Shown: positions 58,201 to 63,785, counted from the first letter of the stretch. The stretch is DNA of 64,000 nucleotides from Atrina japonica (GCA_030159075.1 BROG01000648.1:358986-422985), one strand, 5' to 3'. Notes: generated by a model not told the origin, from the letters alone. Translations and numbers: made by a program.

Positions 58201-60127
58201 AATCACAGACAGAATCGCGGAATTGGCAATCTGAAACAGAATTTGCATTTTTGAAAAATCTTTAAAAAAATTCCAGCATGAGGTAGAATTTAGTAAATTG
58301 TGAAACTAGTGTGCCATATCCGGTTATAAACTCCATTTCTTTGTTTATTATAAACTCCATTTCTTTGTAGATTATAAACTCCATTTCTTTGTTTATTATA
58401 AACTCCATTTCTTTGTAGATTATAAACTCCATTTCTTTGTTTATTATAAACTCCATTTCTTTGTTTATTTACAATATTTCATCACCTAGCCTACTTTTAC
58501 ATCAGTTACTTTTTTATCATGTAGATCTATTAGTATTAGCAAGATACATGTACACATCGAAAGATAAGGGCAATCATTTCCATTGTTGTAACATCAGTAC
58601 TGACTGATATCCGTATTCTTCAAAAACAAAAATAGTTTTAATTTGACATATTGAATTAAGTTTCCATAATTTTCAGTTGAATTTCTGAATATATTTACCA
58701 ATTTTTATGATTTATATTAAAATTTCACAATGTACAATCAATCCTAACTTTAACGACATACCACTCAATTGACAGTCGGTTTTTGTTACCAACACAAACA
58801 CACTGTCACACCTTGACGTTTTTGACAGCGAGCTACGATGGCTGAAGACACATATGTAAAAAGAGGAGACTTGCTCCCATTTTAAAAATAAATACATCAG
58901 CATAGGTTGATCAGTTTCAATGGGATTTTATGAGGATGGTGACGATTAATTTAGCAAATTCTGTGAGCATAGAAATTAGTATAAATTACACTAGGGTTGA
59001 TACAATAAATTAAGACTATAAAAATTAAAATACATGTAGATCTAGATGCATGATGTAGATCTACTTTATAAGTTTATTTAAAGTAAAAACACCAAATAAA
59101 ACATCAAAGACTTGTTTTAAGTGAGATGATATATTCAAACAAAAATTATTAATTAGAAATTACAATTTGCCACCAAACTTGTTACCTAAATGTAAATGTA
59201 TATGAGTATAGGTCTACAGACTTACAAATTACTTTTGGAATATTTTAAAATTATAAAAACATTCAGTATTGCATATACATGTACATGTTTTATTTACTTC
59301 CTTATTTAAATATATCATTAAATTTGTGTGGCAGACTATTGATAGTGTGATTATGTTGTGATTGTTATATATTTTTCATTTAAAGTATGTTTTTAGTTCT
59401 TTTTCTTATGAAAACAGAAAAAATACAAGACCAAAACTGAAAACAGAATGGAAGCAAATTTGAAAAAAAACAGGAAATCACTGGCTCTAGATAGGGCACT
59501 ATGTAATATGTCAATAGAGTGATTTAACTAAATTGAAAAGAAAGATTTCAAGTCAATGATGTTGTGACCACAATTTACAAGAATAATACATAACTTATAA
59601 TGTGGATACAATATAAATTAATTGAATATACATGCAGTGTTCTCAATTAGAGGCAGCAGCAGACAAAATCAACTGCTTACATGTATATATTGTAAAGATT
59701 TGCCAGCTAGGAGATTTATTGTTTTAGTGTATTGAAATATCAATTCTGCCCCCCCCCCCTTCCATTTCAATTTTTTTTTTTCAGTCAAAAAAATTATTGA
59801 GAACACCGACATGTAACATACAAGGGGCCCAGTGGGCCTTAACAGTCACCTACGAAATATTTCCTGTCAAGTTTAGTTAAAATTAGTCCACTGGTTCTTG
59901 ACGATGACAAACAAATGACGATTGCAATAGGTCACCATGAGCCTTTGGCTCAGATAACTAAAAATTTTATATTACAACAAGCTGTTGTTATGGATGTAAG
60001 GTGTAGAAAGTGTTGTTACCAAAGTTGAAATAAATCAGTCCTATCCCAGTTGTTGTGAAGAAAATATGGTGCAGCACTTCTGATCGACCATGTAATAGTA
60101 TTCTGTAAACCAAAGCAAGGGGATAAC
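23447..60127 (-). CDS. LPCAT3: Lysophospholipid acyltransferase 5-like gene (LPCAT3/MBOAT5), 11 coding exons seen, N-terminus missing
   Basis: Eleven minus-strand exons with GT-AG borders and mutually compatible phases encode about 456 residues of a multi-pass MBOAT protein; vertebrate LPCAT3 is about 487 residues, so some 40 N-terminal residues are missing. Family marks in order: 'GYPLALVYR' and 'YFNFG'; 'WVIPHCILTLRL' and 'DVFDGKKNE'; 'GQSYFFGSVLAGP' then 'FSMRRYLSFTRGEF'; 'LLWGKVTV'; 'GACILSGISYNGKD'; the catalytic-Asn segment 'LSTNKW'; the region around the catalytic His (damaged here, see that exon); and the final membrane segment. Known role: an ER-membrane enzyme that puts polyunsaturated acyl chains from acyl-CoA onto lysophosphatidylcholine and related lysolipids (Lands cycle). 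Coding exons are 87-169 bp and introns reach about 9 kb, filled with repeats. No promoter was seen. The alternatives MBOAT1/2 are less likely given the order of these motifs. Confidence 0.9.
23570..24240. other. AT-rich intron, nothing recognised
   Basis: Part of the ~9-kb intron between exons 10 and 11. No repeat unit or exon seen. Confidence 0.4.
24260..24900. repeat. ~165-bp tandem repeat, four units
   Basis: The unit contains 'gggcaacctgacaatttt', 'tttgtagatctttgca', 'gctgaacattttcac' and 'attatacttttcaagat'. The same unit returns at 26890-27560, so both arrays probably belong to one composite element interrupted by 25.0-26.85 kb. ORFs on both strands (24399-24797, 24682-24885) derive from the repeat. 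Confidence 0.88.
25020..26850. mobile_element. Non-autonomous dispersed element with ~430-bp internal repeats and a nested insert
   Basis: It starts 'ccaaagggccttaacagtca' and ends near 'aggtcaccgacggtcacgga'. Internally, units with 'caaactttgtaatcctcc', 'tgctaaatatcaaatatgaa' and 'gtcattcccattgttggttc' recur three times (about 25690, 26100, 26530). A compositionally different insert (about 25080-25480) has small ORFs on both strands with no recognised family. Confidence 0.7.
26890..27560. repeat. Second block of the ~165-bp tandem repeat, about four units
   Basis: Same unit as 24.26-24.90 kb, with A-runs (27215-27235, 27342-27350) and short truncations. The minus- and plus-strand ORFs of 68-114 codons here come from the repeat. 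Confidence 0.85.
27561..28382. mobile_element. Hairpin-ended non-autonomous element (copy of the one at 15.1 kb)
   Basis: The interior matches 15.24-16.04 kb almost phrase by phrase ('ctgctgactcat', 'tgaccttgacctttgacc', 'cttcctgtcaagt'). The right end 'agctcacttggccctttggg' then 'ccaggtgag' is present. The left end has been replaced or merged with the ~165-bp repeat ('cgcataagagtcga' occurs at 27250 and 27548). Confidence 0.8.
28383..29030. repeat. Diverged internal repeats of a dispersed element
   Basis: Phrases such as 'ggttccatagcaacggttga', 'gcaatcccttgataccact' and 'aaatttcatcaaaatctgat' recur two or three times in diverged form. No coding frame. Confidence 0.5.
29040..29650. repeat. 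Duplicated ~130-bp segment on both sides of a SINE
   Basis: 29045-29200 and 29530-29655 share 'gaaaaatggctaagtttctg' (first copy 'atagctatg'), 'aatgcatccacaagggga' and 'ggtgcaca', then 'tatacaaacatc'. The SINE at 29266-29520 lies between them. Confidence 0.8.
29266..29525 (+). mobile_element. tRNA-derived SINE with mollusc-type central domain (copy 2)
   Basis: A box B-like 'gggttcgatcctc' is followed by 'tccttcggactgagacagta', 'gaggtcccgtgtcacagt', 'acgttaaagaaccctgctca' and the tail 'gacgttaaacaacaataaac'. The tRNA head is 5'-truncated. Plus orientation. Confidence 0.88.
29660..31085. other. AT-rich intron, nothing recognised
   Basis: No exon-like frame, tRNA or clear repeat. Chance ORFs only. 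Confidence 0.4.
31090..31670. repeat. ~75-bp minisatellite, about nine units of varied length
   Basis: Units contain 'cataagaaaacgcttgccaa', 'acatactgttactgata' and 'tcttcctgacaggaaatc'. Some lack the middle (31430-31560). The minus-strand ORF 31062-31265 is repeat-derived. Confidence 0.93.
31671..32511. other. Intron after exon 10, nothing recognised
   Basis: AT-rich. A weak 80-codon frame at 31636-31878 begins in the repeat and has no family likeness. Confidence 0.4.
32512..32670 (-). CDS. LPCAT3: LPCAT3-like exon 10 of 11 seen
   Basis: Acceptor 'aattttatttcag', donor 'atggat|gtaagtatt', 159 bp, phase 0-0. It translates 'ATALVQKVPFLHNIKAPSKL' then 'KPMIWVVKKTLLMFSIFYAI' and 'VSFVLLSTDAYMD'. 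It matches 'AARLIQESP.L........LQPFYYLVQQTIHWLFMGYSMTAFCLFTWDKWLK' of LPCAT3 in order: loop, then a long hydrophobic helix, then an acidic/aromatic end. Confidence 0.94.
32790..33525. repeat. 28-bp minisatellite with longer variants, about 25 units
   Basis: The unit is 'acacacatctcagatcttat' plus 'taatagta'. The right-hand third changes to an alternating form with 'agatatataccacatcccag', a ~55-bp higher-order unit. Confidence 0.95.
33526..33890. other. Short repeat with 'aaagtcttggggcaaaa', otherwise unremarkable
   Basis: Four loose units of ~50 bp with 'caaagtcttagggcaaaa' (33600-33735). Confidence 0.5.
33893..36695. repeat. ~2.8-kb minisatellite built from the end of LPCAT3-like exon 9 plus its donor, roughly 70 units
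   Basis: The plus unit is 'gaccactacaaactcacctg' followed by 'actttaactattg', often with 'cccatgtt' or 'tccatgtt' (34-44 bp). On the minus strand it reads 'gtggtcaacatggacaatag' then 'ttaaagtcag|gtgagtttg', the same layout as the exon end 'atggtcaacagtgaaaatcag|gt'. Units near the exon (36500-36695) are closest to the exon itself. Unit spacing is disturbed at 34480-34970. Confidence 0.93.
36696..36864 (-). CDS. LPCAT3: LPCAT3-like exon 9 of 11 seen (expected catalytic His exon, damaged)
   Basis: Acceptor 'ttacttttttcag' and donor 'aaaatcag|gttagac' (weaker than the GTAAG copies just beyond it). With 169 bp the phase (2 in, 0 out) still fits both neighbours. The second half translates 'AVSLFYLALWLCGVFSGYYM' then 'NFFLEFIMVNSENQ', matching 'LSLLFLALWHGLHSGYLVCFQMEFLIVIVERQ'. 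The Trp-His-Gly of the active site reads Trp-Leu-Cys-Gly, so the catalytic His is missing. In the in-phase frame a TAG precedes 'AVSLF'. The family-like 'FHKRLRY' and 'VGNKMIK' lie in another frame with a TGA between. This means several small indels. A scrambled second copy is at about 36959-37091. Confidence 0.75.
36959..37091 (-). pseudogene. Scrambled second copy of the LPCAT3-like catalytic exon
   Basis: On the minus strand an acceptor-like 'tttgtcctgcag' is followed by 'ccaagagattact', a TTTGGCATGGTG (Trp-His-Gly) block, 'tttctctggtta', then 'ataatggtcaacag' and the exon end 'aacagtgaaaatcag|gtat'. Much of the middle present in the first copy is missing, and pieces of GA-repeat are mixed in. 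It cannot encode the domain as it stands, yet it keeps the His codon that the first copy lacks. Confidence 0.7.
37138..37248. repeat. (GA)n simple repeat
   Basis: About 100 bp of nearly pure GA dinucleotides with small interruptions. Related 'gagagatattagagacagat' phrases occur twice, at 36915 and 37112. The long Ser/Leu ORFs here are artefacts of the repeat. Confidence 0.98.
37366..37532 (-). CDS. LPCAT3: LPCAT3-like exon 8 of 11 seen (catalytic Asn segment)
   Basis: Acceptor 'ctttatgtag', donor 'ttttg|gtaatatt', 167 bp, phase 0 in and 2 out. It translates 'EGACILSGISYNGKDINGNI' then 'LWDGVSNLKIYQLEVSTSF', 'NGMIQGFHLSTNKWVF'. It matches 'TEGVCILTGLGFNG...WDacaN.KVW.FET...F...I.SFNINTNAW'. 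The Asn in 'STNKW' is at the place of the conserved MBOAT catalytic asparagine. The exon itself is unbroken. Confidence 0.93.
37605..38320. repeat. Dispersed repeat with inverted 'tatattttgtgaaaa' ends (copy 2 of 4)
   Basis: It contains 'cctatatattttgtgaaaat', 'acacaggcataaa', 'aaaatatataggaatataag' and 'gcatagctcttattt', partly twice. Related to 14.5, 40.5 and 43.7 kb. Confidence 0.75.
38321..39251. other. Intron with mosaic pieces of the adjacent 31-bp repeat
   Basis: Fragments such as 'aaaaagtcctaatacatg' (38671) and 'aaaaagtcctaaag' (38728) sit among otherwise unique sequence. The 104-codon plus-strand frame 38441-38755 shows no family and includes these pieces. Confidence 0.45.
39252..39875. 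repeat. 31-bp minisatellite made of LPCAT3-like exon 7's donor, about 20 units
   Basis: The plus unit is 'tgcaaaaagtcctaataatg' plus 'tatgtacttac'. On the minus strand each unit is 'gtaagtacatacattattag' plus 'gactttttgca', so each junction between units recreates 'ctttttgca|gtaagtac', the exon end and 5' splice site at 39875/39876. About 15 units keep GTAAG. Others have changes such as 'cttagta' or 'cacactg'. Confidence 0.97.
39876..39962 (-). CDS. LPCAT3: LPCAT3-like exon 7 of 11 seen
   Basis: Acceptor 'ttgaattttacag', donor 'ttttgca|gtaagtac', 87 bp, phase 0-0. It translates 'RLGFLTKCLYILLWGKVTVS' then 'KYFGTWLFA', matching 'FWFRCMYMLIWGKFVLYKYVTCWL'. The exon's last nine bases plus the donor are amplified in the adjacent 31-bp array (39252-39875). 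Confidence 0.93.
40470..40875. repeat. Dispersed repeat with inverted 'tatattttgtgaaaa' ends (copy 3 of 4)
   Basis: It contains 'ggggcattaactgtgtttgc', 'acttgtacttgatg', 'cctatatattttgtgaaaat' and, inverted, 'ttcacaaaatatataggaat'. Confidence 0.8.
40890..42010. repeat. ~130-bp tandem repeat, about eight units
   Basis: Units contain 'aataagaaaatatatggttt' then 'aggggtgggga', 'ctcaactatttt', 'attgaagatttctgaaataa' and 'acttgtcttgtcatgg'. Spacing is 128-142 bp. Confidence 0.92.
42060..42870. repeat. ~170-bp tandem repeat (three units) ending in an 'aggtgactaaaaa' terminus
   Basis: 'gaagatttggctattttt', 'agccccaccctagggaca', 'accatatattcagttttcct' recur three times. The block finishes with 'gaagctgaaaatgtgaaaaa', 'cactataggtcaca' and 'gcttcgctcaggtgac', the end of a dispersed element family. 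Confidence 0.85.
42978..43086 (-). CDS. LPCAT3: LPCAT3-like exon 6 of 11 seen
   Basis: Acceptor 'cttttatttcag', donor 'accag|gtatgcat', 109 bp, phase 2 in and 0 out. It translates 'MGPSFRRFMLALLYASIFHV' then 'GQFSFPDSYYFTYNYQ': a hydrophobic helix and an aromatic loop, in the position of 'LKRLSLGLFYLVGYTLLSP...' in LPCAT3. Sequence identity is lower here, but phase and position fit. Confidence 0.88.
43087..43670. other. Intron upstream of exon 6, nothing recognised
   Basis: AT-rich with chance ORFs only. Confidence 0.4.
43680..44050. repeat. Dispersed repeat with inverted 'tatattttgtgaaaa' ends (copy 4 of 4)
   Basis: It contains 'cctatttattttgtgaaaat', 'ttacaaaatatataggaata' and 'gtacatcaagtacaagta'. 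Confidence 0.75.
44400..45545. repeat. 30/41-bp minisatellite with ~304-bp higher-order period, ~33 units
   Basis: The basic unit is 'cctgagtaccctggtttact' plus 'tataatcaca'; long units insert 'tagatgttata'. Diagnostic variants recur at fixed distance: 'accttggtttacgtatagat' at about 44948 and 45252, and the 'cactatgagtaccctgg' pair at about 45047 and 45351. Confidence 0.95.
45546..48100. other. Intron with 'cgactccgcc' motifs, no gene seen
   Basis: CpG-containing phrases such as 'gaatccgccg' and 'ccgactacta' recur at about 47045, 47240 and 47440 in otherwise AT-rich DNA. This suggests a diverged repeat of ~200 bp. The 91-codon frame 47343-47618 covers one unit and has no recognised family. 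Confidence 0.4.
48101..49740. other. Intron with a 98-codon open frame of uncertain status
   Basis: The plus frame 48825-49121 is less AT-rich than its surroundings and Trp-rich, but shows no known motif and no splice context. It may be a decayed transposon piece. No other feature recognised. Confidence 0.3.
49760..49920. repeat. Two-copy direct repeat (~74 bp)
   Basis: 'gaaacttggtgtatatgaag' then 'atttat', 'ggaccgaagt' and 'ggtttatttggcacatggtt' occur twice (about 49775 and 49850). The pair lies close downstream of exon 5's donor. Confidence 0.9.
49986..50083 (-). CDS. LPCAT3: LPCAT3-like exon 5 of 11 seen
   Basis: Acceptor 'ttgttttacag', donor 'ataag|gtaaaagt', 98 bp, phase 0 in and 2 out. 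It translates 'FSMRRYLSFTRGEFTVLMAK' then 'DALHQKPESPFI'. It corresponds to 'FSMNHYMKLV.GeL' of vertebrate LPCAT3, directly following the 'GP' of the previous exon. Confidence 0.93.
50690..50820 (-). mobile_element. tRNA-derived repeat head (SINE fragment)
   Basis: The minus strand shows 'cttatcttgggatagagc' and 'ggtttgactccccggttc', resembling A and B boxes of a tRNA-derived promoter with a degenerate anticodon arm. It is not an intact tRNA. Confidence 0.5.
52192..52299 (-). CDS. LPCAT3: LPCAT3-like exon 4 of 11 seen
   Basis: Acceptor 'tttttgttaacag', donor 'attg|gtgagtact', 108 bp, phase 0-0. It translates 'ESLSKDQKKTYLKEVPSLIS' then 'ICGQSYFFGSVLAGPL', matching the MBOAT5 segment '..vPSLLE..GfsYFyGaFLvGPq'. 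The charged start is the loop before the membrane segment. Confidence 0.95.
52365..52515. repeat. Two-copy diverged repeat (~110 bp)
   Basis: 'aattttattttcggcaatac' with 'acaagttctacatttatttg' recurs as 'aattttattttcggtgatac' with 'acgagttctacatttatttg'. Confidence 0.8.
53030..54215. repeat. ~60-bp minisatellite, about 19 units, irregular
   Basis: The unit is 'cattctataacagttgttta' then 'acctataccctcctctaaca' and 'atccagtagaggtcaacact'. Units are truncated or fused at 53240-53300, 53370-53420, 53510-53560 and 53630-53660. It starts 30-40 bp past exon 3's donor (minus sense). The Tyr-rich ORF at 53619-53870 is repeat-derived. Confidence 0.95.
54245..54379 (-). CDS. LPCAT3: LPCAT3-like exon 3 of 11 seen
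   Basis: Acceptor 'aatttgtttcag', donor 'atgaa|gtaagtaat', 135 bp, phase 0-0. It translates 'VYLLIGYIENSLSSKYVISW' then 'VIPHCILTLRLTALVFDVFD', ending 'GKKNE'. This matches 'W.MPHCVLTLKLIGLAVDYFDG' of LPCAT3, one of the strongest family segments. A ~60-bp minisatellite begins 40 bp past the donor. Confidence 0.95.
55065..55335 (+). mobile_element. tRNA-derived SINE with mollusc-type central domain (copy 3, fullest)
   Basis: It starts 'gctgtcctggctcagtcggt' then 'agcacgctcg' (box A-like) and 'ggtcgagtcccgccgg' (box B-like). It continues with 'tttcggatgagacagtaaaa', 'ggaggtcccgtatcacagta', 'ctgctcaatggccgtaagtg' and the tail 'gacgttaaacaacaataaac'. Best-preserved of the three copies. Confidence 0.92.
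55336..56050. other. Intron, nothing recognised apart from a G-run at 55367-55382
   Basis: A 'gggg' run of about 15 bases follows 'cactcggggtagg'. Otherwise AT-rich. Confidence 0.4.
56050..56870. repeat. Dispersed repeat, two diverged units (family of 10.4 kb)
   Basis: 'ggatccacccctgggccgat', 'agaggaccttgagtactaac' and 'gaagaagtcaaaaatgtg' recur at about 56170 and 56690. The end reads 'ccctatttatgggggagact' then 'tggcaag', a phrase that also closes the window at 63961-63995. Confidence 0.75.
57290..57660. repeat. Short-unit imperfect minisatellite ('cagatggtatctcaa')
   Basis: About 18 units of 17-35 bp around 'aacagatggtatctcaaga' and 'acatggtggtactataa', including a larger duplicated block (57450-57530 and 57535-57610). 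Confidence 0.88.
57959..58065 (-). CDS. LPCAT3: LPCAT3-like exon 2 of 11 seen
   Basis: Acceptor 'attttccag', donor 'aaca|gtaagtatc'. It translates 'FKVFHSLVNILVIYALLKF' then 'AGGTRFSVAFAFLFNT', two hydrophobic segments. It corresponds to the vertebrate 'YHSLL..VL.FLILRLMGRT' segment. The phase (one base in, zero out) fits both neighbours. Confidence 0.92.
58161..58230 (-). other. Cryptic 70-nt exon-like segment in an LPCAT3-like intron (possible poison exon)
   Basis: It has a good acceptor ('aattctgtttcag') and a donor ('ccaa|gtaattg') and is only 95 bp upstream of the next coding exon. The neighbouring exons join perfectly without it in frame and in family alignment. Its length is not a multiple of three, and inclusion puts a TAA at the third codon across the next junction. 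In another frame it is open from an ATG at 58248 and in phase with the next exon, so an alternative first exon is also possible. Confidence 0.35.
58318..58470. repeat. 23-24-bp minisatellite, six units alternating two forms
   Basis: 'tataaactccatttctttgt' is followed alternately by 'ttat' and 'agat'. The minus-strand Met-Glu-Phe-Ile repeat ORF comes from it. Confidence 0.95.
58471..59810. other. AT-rich intron, nothing recognised
   Basis: No exon-like segment between exon 1 and exon 2 other than 58161-58230. Confidence 0.4.
59813..59962. mobile_element. 150-bp internal-deletion member of the hairpin-ended family
   Basis: The left end 'aaggggcccagtgggcctta' with 'acagtcacct' and the right end 'ataggtcaccatgagccttt' with 'ggctcagataactaaaaa' are inverted and palindromic. 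The interior keeps only 'cctgtcaagtttagtt' and 'ccactggttcttga'. Confidence 0.82.
60020..60127 (-). CDS. LPCAT3: LPCAT3-like exon 1 of 11 seen (first membrane helices)
   Basis: The acceptor is 'cctttgtttcag' and the donor 'tttg|gtaacaac'. Translation (one base carried in from the previous exon) reads 'YPLALVYRILLHGRSEVLHH' then 'IFFTTTGIGLIYFNFG', matching the vertebrate segment 'GYPFALFYR...FHTFTG...YFNFG'. It leaves a one-base overhang that pairs with the exon at 57959-58065. The preceding exon must end with G; none was recognised up to 64000. Confidence 0.92.
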
Positions 60128-61550
60128 CTGAAACAAAGGAAAGGGTTACATTTAAATAATACATGTTATACGTGTAGTTGTATAATGGATACCTGCAGTC
60201 ATTATGGATTGTTTATTTAGGGCATGCCTAATTATTAACTGTCTGATTATCGACTTAAGCTATTGATAGGAGATGGCAGCATAGATCAAAGTCTATTTGT
60301 TATTAAATGTCAGACAAATGGGTTTGTGCAATACTAGTATTAAATTTTCAATTTGAAAGTACAATGTATATTTTTGCTCTTGATAGAATGTTTTACTATC
60401 TAAAGTGATATGAGCTGTCATAGATGAAAAAATTTACATGCCCATTTTATATAATATTTTACCTCCTATATATCCCAAAGAGTCCATCTGGTGGTTAGAA
60501 TAACAAATGCATGCGTATAATTGCCTCAAACTTGCCAAACATAACCCGTAGTATTAGTTTGATATCATTCTGGCCATTACACATTAACTTTCTGTAATTC
60601 TTACGAAGATTACCGAGTATCCAATAACAACATTCTATTTGAATTTAATATATATTCTATTCACATTACCCCTCTCTGTTTTTTCTCGTACACCATCATT
60701 TCACACCTAAATCAATCAATTGGTTTTTTCCACTGTTTCAAAACACTCATTTCTGAAATTGTCCATGTGCCATGTATATCGGGTGATCTTGACCCCTTTT
60801 TTACTTGTCCCATCGCATACTTGGCTTTCTCATTCTTGACAAATATAAACTGACTAACTCAACTGGACATGGTGGCATGATTGTAAAACATGGGTATGCA
60901 TAATTTTCACAGTCATATCATTTTGATTTTGGTAAATGTCAGCATTCATTTGAGGGTAACATTAAAAACTGGAAAAAATTTTTAGTGACCTGATATTTTT
61001 ATTCATATATTGATCCGATTTGTTTCAGGTACTTAAAATAGCATGGAAAAGCACATATTTTACATAATACATGTACATTCCAATAAAAATCATGTCCTGT
61101 ATTTTAAAAGTAAATATAAAACACATAAAAATCGGCCGACGTTAACACACTCAATTGTGTCAAGAACCGAGGTTGCTGATAGATCGAGCGCGAAAAGGAC
61201 AGAGATCCTCCTGACCAAATAACAAAGCAAAAGAGTTTATCTGAAAGGTTATTGCATACGGAAATACAGCTGAATCTTTTAAGGTACGGGAAAACTTAAA
61301 TTCTAATAAAACAAATATCTTTTACAACGTTTCAAGTGTTTGATAATGTATTTGAATACACATTTTATCATATTCTCTTCTATATGTCATGGGACAAAAA
61401 TCATCGTTGTGACAGCTTGTATCACTTTAAAGTTAAAGCCCAATTATATAAATTATATCTGGAAGGTGATAAAGACAATTTTTTTGCTGCACATATTACA
61501 TAGGTATAACCTTTTTTCAAGATTTTTGGCTTCAACAAAACAGTGTGTAC
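60128..61550. other. Upstream intron/flank of the LPCAT3-like gene, N-terminal exon not found
   Basis: I looked on the minus strand for an exon ending in G with a donor and a hydrophobic peptide, and found none. AT-rich, no other feature. Confidence 0.4.
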
Positions 61551-61554
61551 ATTA

Positions 61555-61835
61555 CTAGGATGCGCAGATTACATGGGTGTGCAGGTTACATGGGTAACAG
61601 ATTACATGGCTGAGCAGATTACATGGGTGCGCAGATTACATGGGTCACAGATTACATGCCTGAGCAGATTACATGGCTGAGCAGATTACATTTGTGAGCA
61701 GATTACATGGGTGTGCAGATTTCATACTTGAGCAGATTACATTTGTGAGCAGATTACATGGGTGTGCAGATTATATGGCTGAGCAGATTACATGGGTGAG
61801 CAGATTACATGGGTGAGCAGATTAAAAGGGTAGGC
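61555..61835. repeat. 17-bp minisatellite, about 16 units
   Basis: The unit 'gcagattacatgggtga' has variants ('ggctga', 'tttgtga', 'ggtgt'). Confidence 0.95.
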
Positions 61836-61949
61836 AACAACTGAGCCAGGCCGGCTGTTTAAAATGTTGTTGTCATCTGTAGATGGACGCAGTTGTTCCT
61901 TTTGACAGTTTCAACATGAGAGAAAAACACTCAAACACCATTTTGAGGA

Positions 61950-62058
61950 AGGGATGGTGAAATTTCAATCCTCTTGCACAAAATTTTGTTTGTCCATGAC
62001 TCGACAAGCCTCGTCATGAACAAACAAAATTGTGTGCACGAGGATTGAGATTTCCCTA
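61950..62058. mobile_element. ~105-bp hairpin (fold-back MITE)
   Basis: The left arm 'aaatttcaatcctcttgcac' with 'aaaattttgtttgtccatgac' is the near-exact reverse complement of the right arm 'gtcatgaacaaacaaaattg' with 'tgtgcacgaggattgagattt'. The loop is about 12 bases ('tcgacaagcctc'). Confidence 0.9.
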
Positions 62059-62649
62059 GATTGTATTACTCTTGCGAGAGCAATATATCAGATCTGGGAA
62101 AAAATCTTAATTCTAAAAGCTCCCAGAGGGCATTTTCTGGATTCAAGACACTAAAACATATCATTGTCTCTGTTAAGGTACGTTACTGATTTATTTGCCT
62201 GCCCAGTTCCCTTTTTGTATAAATGCCAACCTCTAGGGGAGGACCAAATGCTATCTTCTGTTCTACTTTTACAAACGAATTTTTTAATTACACGACTTTT
62301 GTGATGGAGGGACTAATTGGACCTAAAAAGTGAGTGACCACACTAATTGAGTGGACATCAAAATGTACATGTAGATTGACCACCCAGGTGGCCTTAGTGC
62401 CCTTTGGTACTGAACTGATGTGTTTGCAGTTTTGTCAGTGTTGTTCTTTTTCCTTGTATTGGATTTGTCATAATTAAACAGTGTCATATCACCATTCTTC
62501 TCATAGACTAAACTTTAGTGATCTTAAAAAGTGCAGGCATAGTGGATGCAGATCGCATTGATCAAATTTGCATTGAAACTTTATTGGTCTCATTATGTAT
62601 AGATGTCTTGATTTACAATGTAATTGTAGTAGATGGGGAGAATTGTGTG

Positions 62650-62910
62650 ACCAAATCCAAGAATTGAACCCAGGACCTTCCGAACACTAGCAGGAGGCTC
62701 TTACCGACTGAGTTATCTGGGCTGACAACCTCTGCATCACTACACTCTGACCTCAGATATCCATGGGACACACCACACTGGATAATTTAGTGGGCGACAA
62801 ATGCAGCAGGGGTGGAAAAATGTTAATTCAGACTTGGAGTATAACCCGGCAGGACCTCCTGAATTCAAGCAGAATGCTCTTATCAACTGAGCTATCTGAG
62901 CCAACACCAT
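62650..62910 (-). mobile_element. Two tRNA-derived SINE heads in tandem
   Basis: On the minus strand, 62842-62905 reads 'ggctcagatagctcagttga' then 'taagagcattctgc' and 'ggtcctgccgggtt'. 62656-62725 reads 'ccagataactcagtcggtaa' then 'gagcctcctgc' and 'ggtcctgggttcaattc'. Both have A- and B-box-like parts but abnormal arms, so they are SINE heads rather than functional tRNAs. Confidence 0.65.
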
Positions 62911-63680
62911 CTACTAGCTCCAATACACATAACTGCTATTGAATGGTTGAGATCATACTTTTGAAAGTGGGAGGTATGACCTTAACCTTTCAATAGAAAT
63001 TACACCACATACATATAGTACCTGTAATAAAAAAAAATGGTGAGCATAGCGAAGTGGCAAAATCTAAGAATGAAATAAGGAGAGTAAAGCAAGCCAACAT
63101 TTTAAAAATCGATTTTCGATCACCACAACTTTAGCAACATTTAAGGTCAGATTATTTATTTTCTTGATAGGGTAGTAGTGGACAGATTGTTTATTTTCAA
63201 TATTTTCAAGACCAGAATATTTATTTCTGAAAATCTGCCAATCACACCACCATCAGAATCAAATGGTCATCCCTAAGGATTGGGGTTTTAAACAAAAAAA
63301 TGTTTGATTTTAAAGAAAAATATGTCTAGAAATGATAGACTGCCTCCAAATTATTTATCATTTAAAGTTCTCTTGAAGTGACTTGGTCACCAAAAGCTCA
63401 GATTTTCCCGAATAAAACTATGGAGGCTTGACATGGGATTCTGGCTGGGGCAACACAAAAGAATCCCCAAAGGGATTAGTTCTCCTGCTGTGAGGTAATA
63501 TACCCATGTTATCCTTTTTTCTGGACTTGATGTATTTCCAGAATCCTTTCCCAAGGATTTTCTTGCTGTCATTTTGGTTCTGATTTGGAATTTGACGGAT
63601 GTAATTGTCATGTACCTCTGTCTTGGTCTTTCTGATGTGGTTTTGATGATACCATATGTACAGGCGCTGACATTACGTAT
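62911..63680. other. Intergenic/intron, chance 74-codon minus ORF
   Basis: The frame 63387-63611 (minus) is slightly GC-richer than its surroundings and could be a transposon or pseudogene scrap. No family was recognised and no splice sites support it. Confidence 0.3.
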
Positions 63681-63694
63681 TTAAATAATACATC

Positions 63695-63785
63695 ACTCAT
63701 GTGTCCACGTCATAGCTATTCATCTAATAAAATACATTAATAGCTATGACATAATTTCTGTAGCTATGATGGGGACACATATGAC
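63695..63785. repeat. Inverted repeat around 'tcatagctatt'
   Basis: 'atgtgtccacgtcatagcta' near 63698 pairs with 'tagctatgatggggacacat' near 63762, with an inner 'aatagctatgac' repeat. MITE-like. Confidence 0.75.

Noticed and set aside
58262..58456. Met-Glu-Phe-Ile repeat protein on the minus strand
   Set aside because: A direct product of the 23-24-bp minisatellite; no other support.
62656..62905. Two tRNA-like sequences
   Set aside because: A- and B-box-like parts are present but the arms do not fold into a proper tRNA, and SINE-like copies elsewhere explain them.
63387..63611. Possible N-terminal exon of the LPCAT3-like gene
   Set aside because: The peptide is basic with no resemblance to the family's N-terminal helix, and no donor in the needed phase (ending in G) follows.
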